The notes below the pieces were generated by a model that had not been told where the DNA came from, did not search any database, and worked only from the letters and a program-made list of their open reading frames with translations. Shown in pieces: positions 22,624-24,156 of a DNA stretch of 24,156 nucleotides. Each line of letters begins with the position of its first letter. Within the stretch, counting starts at the first letter, position 1. A program made the position numbers and the translations under genes. The stretch is from BMS3B sp964501105. GTDB lineage: Archaea > Hydrothermarchaeota > Hydrothermarchaeia > Hydrothermarchaeales > BMS3B. The stretch is taken from positions 1 to 24,156 of the forward strand of contig CAZCRG010000017.1 in NCBI GenBank assembly GCA_964501105.1, written 5' to 3'.

Positions 22624-22672
22624 CTTTTCATGAATACTGCTTCAAGAGGGCATAAAAAATGATATAACATTT

Positions 22673-22726
22673 GTATAAAGACATATATAAAGAATTAACG
22701 TATAAAGACATATATAAAGAATTAAC
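22673..22726 (-). repeat. Tandem 27-bp duplication carrying a TATA box (double promoter)
   Basis: The 27 bases at 22673-22699 are repeated exactly at 22700-22726. On the minus strand each copy contains TTCTTTATATATGTC, a good archaeal TATA box, followed by a second TTTATAC. The nearer copy lies about 65-75 bases upstream of the surface-protein start, so both copies could drive it from two start sites 27 bases apart. Confidence 0.7.
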
Positions 22727-22727
22727 G

Positions 22728-22888
22728 GTAAAAACCTAAAAAATAATTTTAAATTTATATAAAAACACTTTATAAACAATAACTGGCCTTTAACCACCTC
22801 CGCCGAGAAGTCCCATTCCGAGAGCAAGGGGTATTTCACTCTTCTACTTTACTCATGGCTTACATGCACTTTACTGCGTTGTCGCAAT
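22728..22888. other. Intergenic stretch with nothing recognised
   Basis: Between the duplicated promoter and the promoter of the thioredoxin-fold gene the DNA is AT-rich at first, then of mixed composition (around CCACCTCCGCCGAGAAG near 22795). I see no gene, repeat or known RNA motif here. Confidence 0.4.
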
Positions 22889-22937
22889 CTTTAAATATTT
22901 GATTATGCAAGGTTGTTCAATACAAAAGAACACGGTG
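22889..22937 (+). promoter_or_regulatory. TATA box and SD for the thioredoxin-fold gene
   Basis: CTTTAAATATTTG (22889-22901) predicts a transcript start near 22920. GGTGA at 22934-22938 lies five bases before ATG 22943. This supports the shorter start over one at 22913. Confidence 0.55.
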
Positions 22938-22942
22938 AAATT

Positions 22943-23455
22943 ATGGGATGCACCTACAGAAATGATGAAGCCTGTACTCTTAAAGGAGGCAACTGCATAG
23001 CTGCCGAGTTCAATGAGTTTACCCAGGAGTATGAGGTGGACTATTTAAAAGAGCAGGAGTGCAAGAGCTTCAAGGATGACTCTCCTTTTGGCTTCAACCT
23101 ATTCTCAGCAAAGAAGGAGGAGGAGAGCAGGGCAAGGGTAAATATAAAGATCTTTGGTCAGGTGGTGCCCTACCAGTGCTCCACAGGCGGATGCTCTGTA
23201 CCTGACTCGCCCGACATAGATGCAGAGGTTCTTCAGGGACTCTTTGACTCCAAGTTTGGCCCCGGCGTGGTTGAGGTGGAGTTTATAGACCTTTTGGGGC
23301 AGGAGATTGAGAAATACCCCGAGATTGTCGACCTGGTCTACACCCAGGGAAATGAGGGACCAATAGTGACAATAAATGGCGAGGTAAAGTTTATAGGCGA
23401 TATTCCAGTGGAGAAGATAAGAGAGGAGCTGGAGAGGCTGGGGCTTGAGGAGTAG
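22943..23455 (+). CDS. Thioredoxin-fold protein with cysteine-rich N-terminus
   Basis: 170 aa from ATG 22943 (a longer start at 22913 lacks a ribosome site). The C-terminal 105 residues look thioredoxin-like: VNIKIFGQVVPYQCSTGGCS with Cys79 and Cys84 (CX4C rather than CXXC), VVEVEFIDLLGQEIEKYPEI, and the cis-Pro-type ending GPIVTINGEVKFIGDIP. The N-terminal 40 residues carry Cys3, Cys11, Cys18 and Cys40 (MGCTYRNDEACTLKGGNC), which could bind zinc or an iron-sulfur cluster. The overall arrangement resembles YuzD/DUF1462-like and small redox proteins. Possible roles are disulfide or metal-redox chemistry; none is shown. It is convergent with the membrane protein gene at 23462, six bases apart. 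Confidence 0.7.
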   Translation: MGCTYRNDEACTLKGGNCIAAEFNEFTQEYEVDYLKEQECKSFKDDSPFGFNLFSAKKEEESRARVNIKIFGQVVPYQCSTGGCSVPDSPDIDAEVLQGLFDSKFGPGVVEVEFIDLLGQEIEKYPEIVDLVYTQGNEGPIVTINGEVKFIGDIPVEKIREELERLGLEE

Positions 23456-23461
23456 GTAAGT

Positions 23462-23950
23462 CTAATCTCCTCCCACAGACAGGTGGAGAAAGAGTGAAAC
23501 CAGCAGAAGAGCTGTAAATAACCTCTGAAAGTGCATCATAGAGGCATATCTTTTGCTTTCTGTTGATATGGAGTATCTCATAATTACACCTGTTATGGAA
23601 AGCCACACCATGAAAATCAGTGCTGGATAAGCTAAAATTTCCCTTTCTGATGAGAAGTGGTGCAGAAGAGCGAGTGCTGTTGCTATGACCATAACAGCGC
23701 CATGGTGGAACACATACTTTATTCTGATTTCAGTGATTTTCTTTCTATCTACATTTAAATAGGGTGCCAGATACTTGAAAGCAGAATGGAGAAGGCCGAG
23801 AAATAGAAGAAAAGCAGCAGCGCTTCCCAGACCTTCACTGCCTTCATCCTCTTCATATTCATCTTCTTCCTCATAACCATCGGCATATACACTCGCAGAG
23901 AGAAGTAAGGCAATTAAAATAAAGATTTTTCCAGCTTTGATAGGAAGCAT
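23462..23950 (-). CDS. Four-helix membrane protein with paired His, candidate b-type cytochrome
   Basis: A 162-aa protein: a signal-like hydrophobic start (residues 8-22, ending SVYADG), an acidic linker (EEEDEYEEDEG) and four hydrophobic helices at about 43-64, 80-98, 105-124 and 138-158. Histidines fall at helix ends: His55; His82/His83 and His97/His98 in one helix; His140 and His156 in the last. Two helices each with two His 14-16 residues apart is the pattern of dihaem b-type cytochromes (b561/ferric-reductase-like). Haem binding is inferred from spacing only. No soluble reductase domain is attached. A redox partner might be the adjacent thioredoxin-fold protein or the CX4CH proteins elsewhere in the window. 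Confidence 0.65.
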   Translation of the reverse strand: MLPIKAGKIFILIALLLSASVYADGYEEEDEYEEDEGSEGLGSAAAFLLFLGLLHSAFKYLAPYLNVDRKKITEIRIKYVFHHGAVMVIATALALLHHFSSEREILAYPALIFMVWLSITGVIMRYSISTESKRYASMMHFQRLFTALLLVSLFLHLSVGGD

Positions 23951-24121
23951 ATTCTTTTGTTAGATTTTCATGATATTTGAAGCTTATTATAAATAAATTT
24001 TTAATATCAGTGCCGAATTTCAGCCAGGGCAGAGGGCAGCTGTGTAGTTTTCTTACCTTTCGTTATTAAAAATCTTTAACTTGTTATTTGAACCTTCAAA
24101 GTTGAATTTTGAGGTGGTTCA

Positions 24122-24156
24122 GTGAGCGGCGAGAGTGAAGAGAAGGTCAATGAGAA
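24122..24156 (+). CDS. Start of an unknown gene, cut by the window end
   Basis: GTG 24122 follows GAGGTGG (24111-24117), a strong archaeal ribosome site, and the frame reads MSGESEEKVNE to the window edge. An AT-rich TTATTAAAAATCTTTAA tract at about 24063-24079 could be its promoter. Eleven residues are too few to suggest a product. Confidence 0.5.
   Translation, partial: MSGESEEKVNE

Noticed and set aside
22500..22640. Cyclic-di-GMP (GEMM) or cobalamin riboswitch in the surface-protein leader
   Set aside because: The conserved GEMM core (GCAAAG and the GNRA/receptor parts) and the cobalamin box are not found; only generic hairpins are present.
22673..22726. CRISPR array
   Set aside because: Two directly abutting copies with no spacers; it is a simple tandem duplication.

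Overview
The window reads as an archaeal (probably euryarchaeal) chromosome fragment. Supporting signs are an archaeal-type leucyl-tRNA synthetase, a DUF434 protein, a methanofuran biosynthesis enzyme (MfnB), an FmdE-family protein, TATA-box promoters about 25 nt upstream of leaderless starts, and Shine-Dalgarno sequences of the AGGTGRTCC type. The methanofuran and FmdE genes suggest a lineage with the archaeal C1 (tetrahydromethanopterin/methanofuran) pathway, such as a methanogen, methane/alkane oxidiser, Archaeoglobus-like or uncultured relative. I cannot name the genus.

Layout. 1-272: 3' end of a nitrilase-family amidohydrolase. 306-2104 (minus): a DNA-repair-flavoured group (55-aa zinc ribbon, AlkD-like HEAT-repeat glycosylase, SPL-type radical SAM protein). 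2151-6643 (plus): a very compact six-gene operon of an HhH-GPD-like protein, MfnB, a PqqD/RRE-like small protein, a B12-binding radical SAM enzyme, an FmdE-family protein with zinc ribbon, and an atypical SAM methyltransferase. Starts and stops mostly overlap or abut. This operon is the best candidate for an undescribed modification or biosynthesis system. 6668-8217: two paralogous extracytoplasmic proteins, each with two CX4CH motifs (possible c-type haem sites), one membrane-anchored behind a zinc ribbon and one a lipoprotein. 8468-9563: a toxin-antitoxin patch (VapBC and a frameshifted RelE-like relic). 9651-11609 (minus): three membrane-anchored exported proteins, including a 51-aa one. 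11713-12057 (minus): a small hypothetical. 12168-13189: a PUA/EVE-like domain and a PD-(D/E)XK nuclease apparently split by a frameshift at an A7 run, in visibly AT-rich DNA. 13190-13565: no complete gene, but a 102-bp inverted-repeat structure and an ORF relic. 13566-18888: leuS, DUF434 and a CLC channel with CBS domains. 18885-22623 (minus): an HtrA-type protease and a large secreted Ig-like surface protein with a duplicated promoter. 22943-23950: a Cys-rich thioredoxin-fold protein convergent with a small four-helix membrane protein whose paired histidines look like b-haem ligands. A new gene starts at 24122.

Themes. The core chromosome (leuS, clc, htrA) alternates with accessory patches. 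Two loci (6668-8217 and 23462-23950) hint at cell-surface redox chemistry. The 2151-6643 operon ties methanofuran chemistry to a leader-binding-type domain and a cobalamin radical SAM enzyme.
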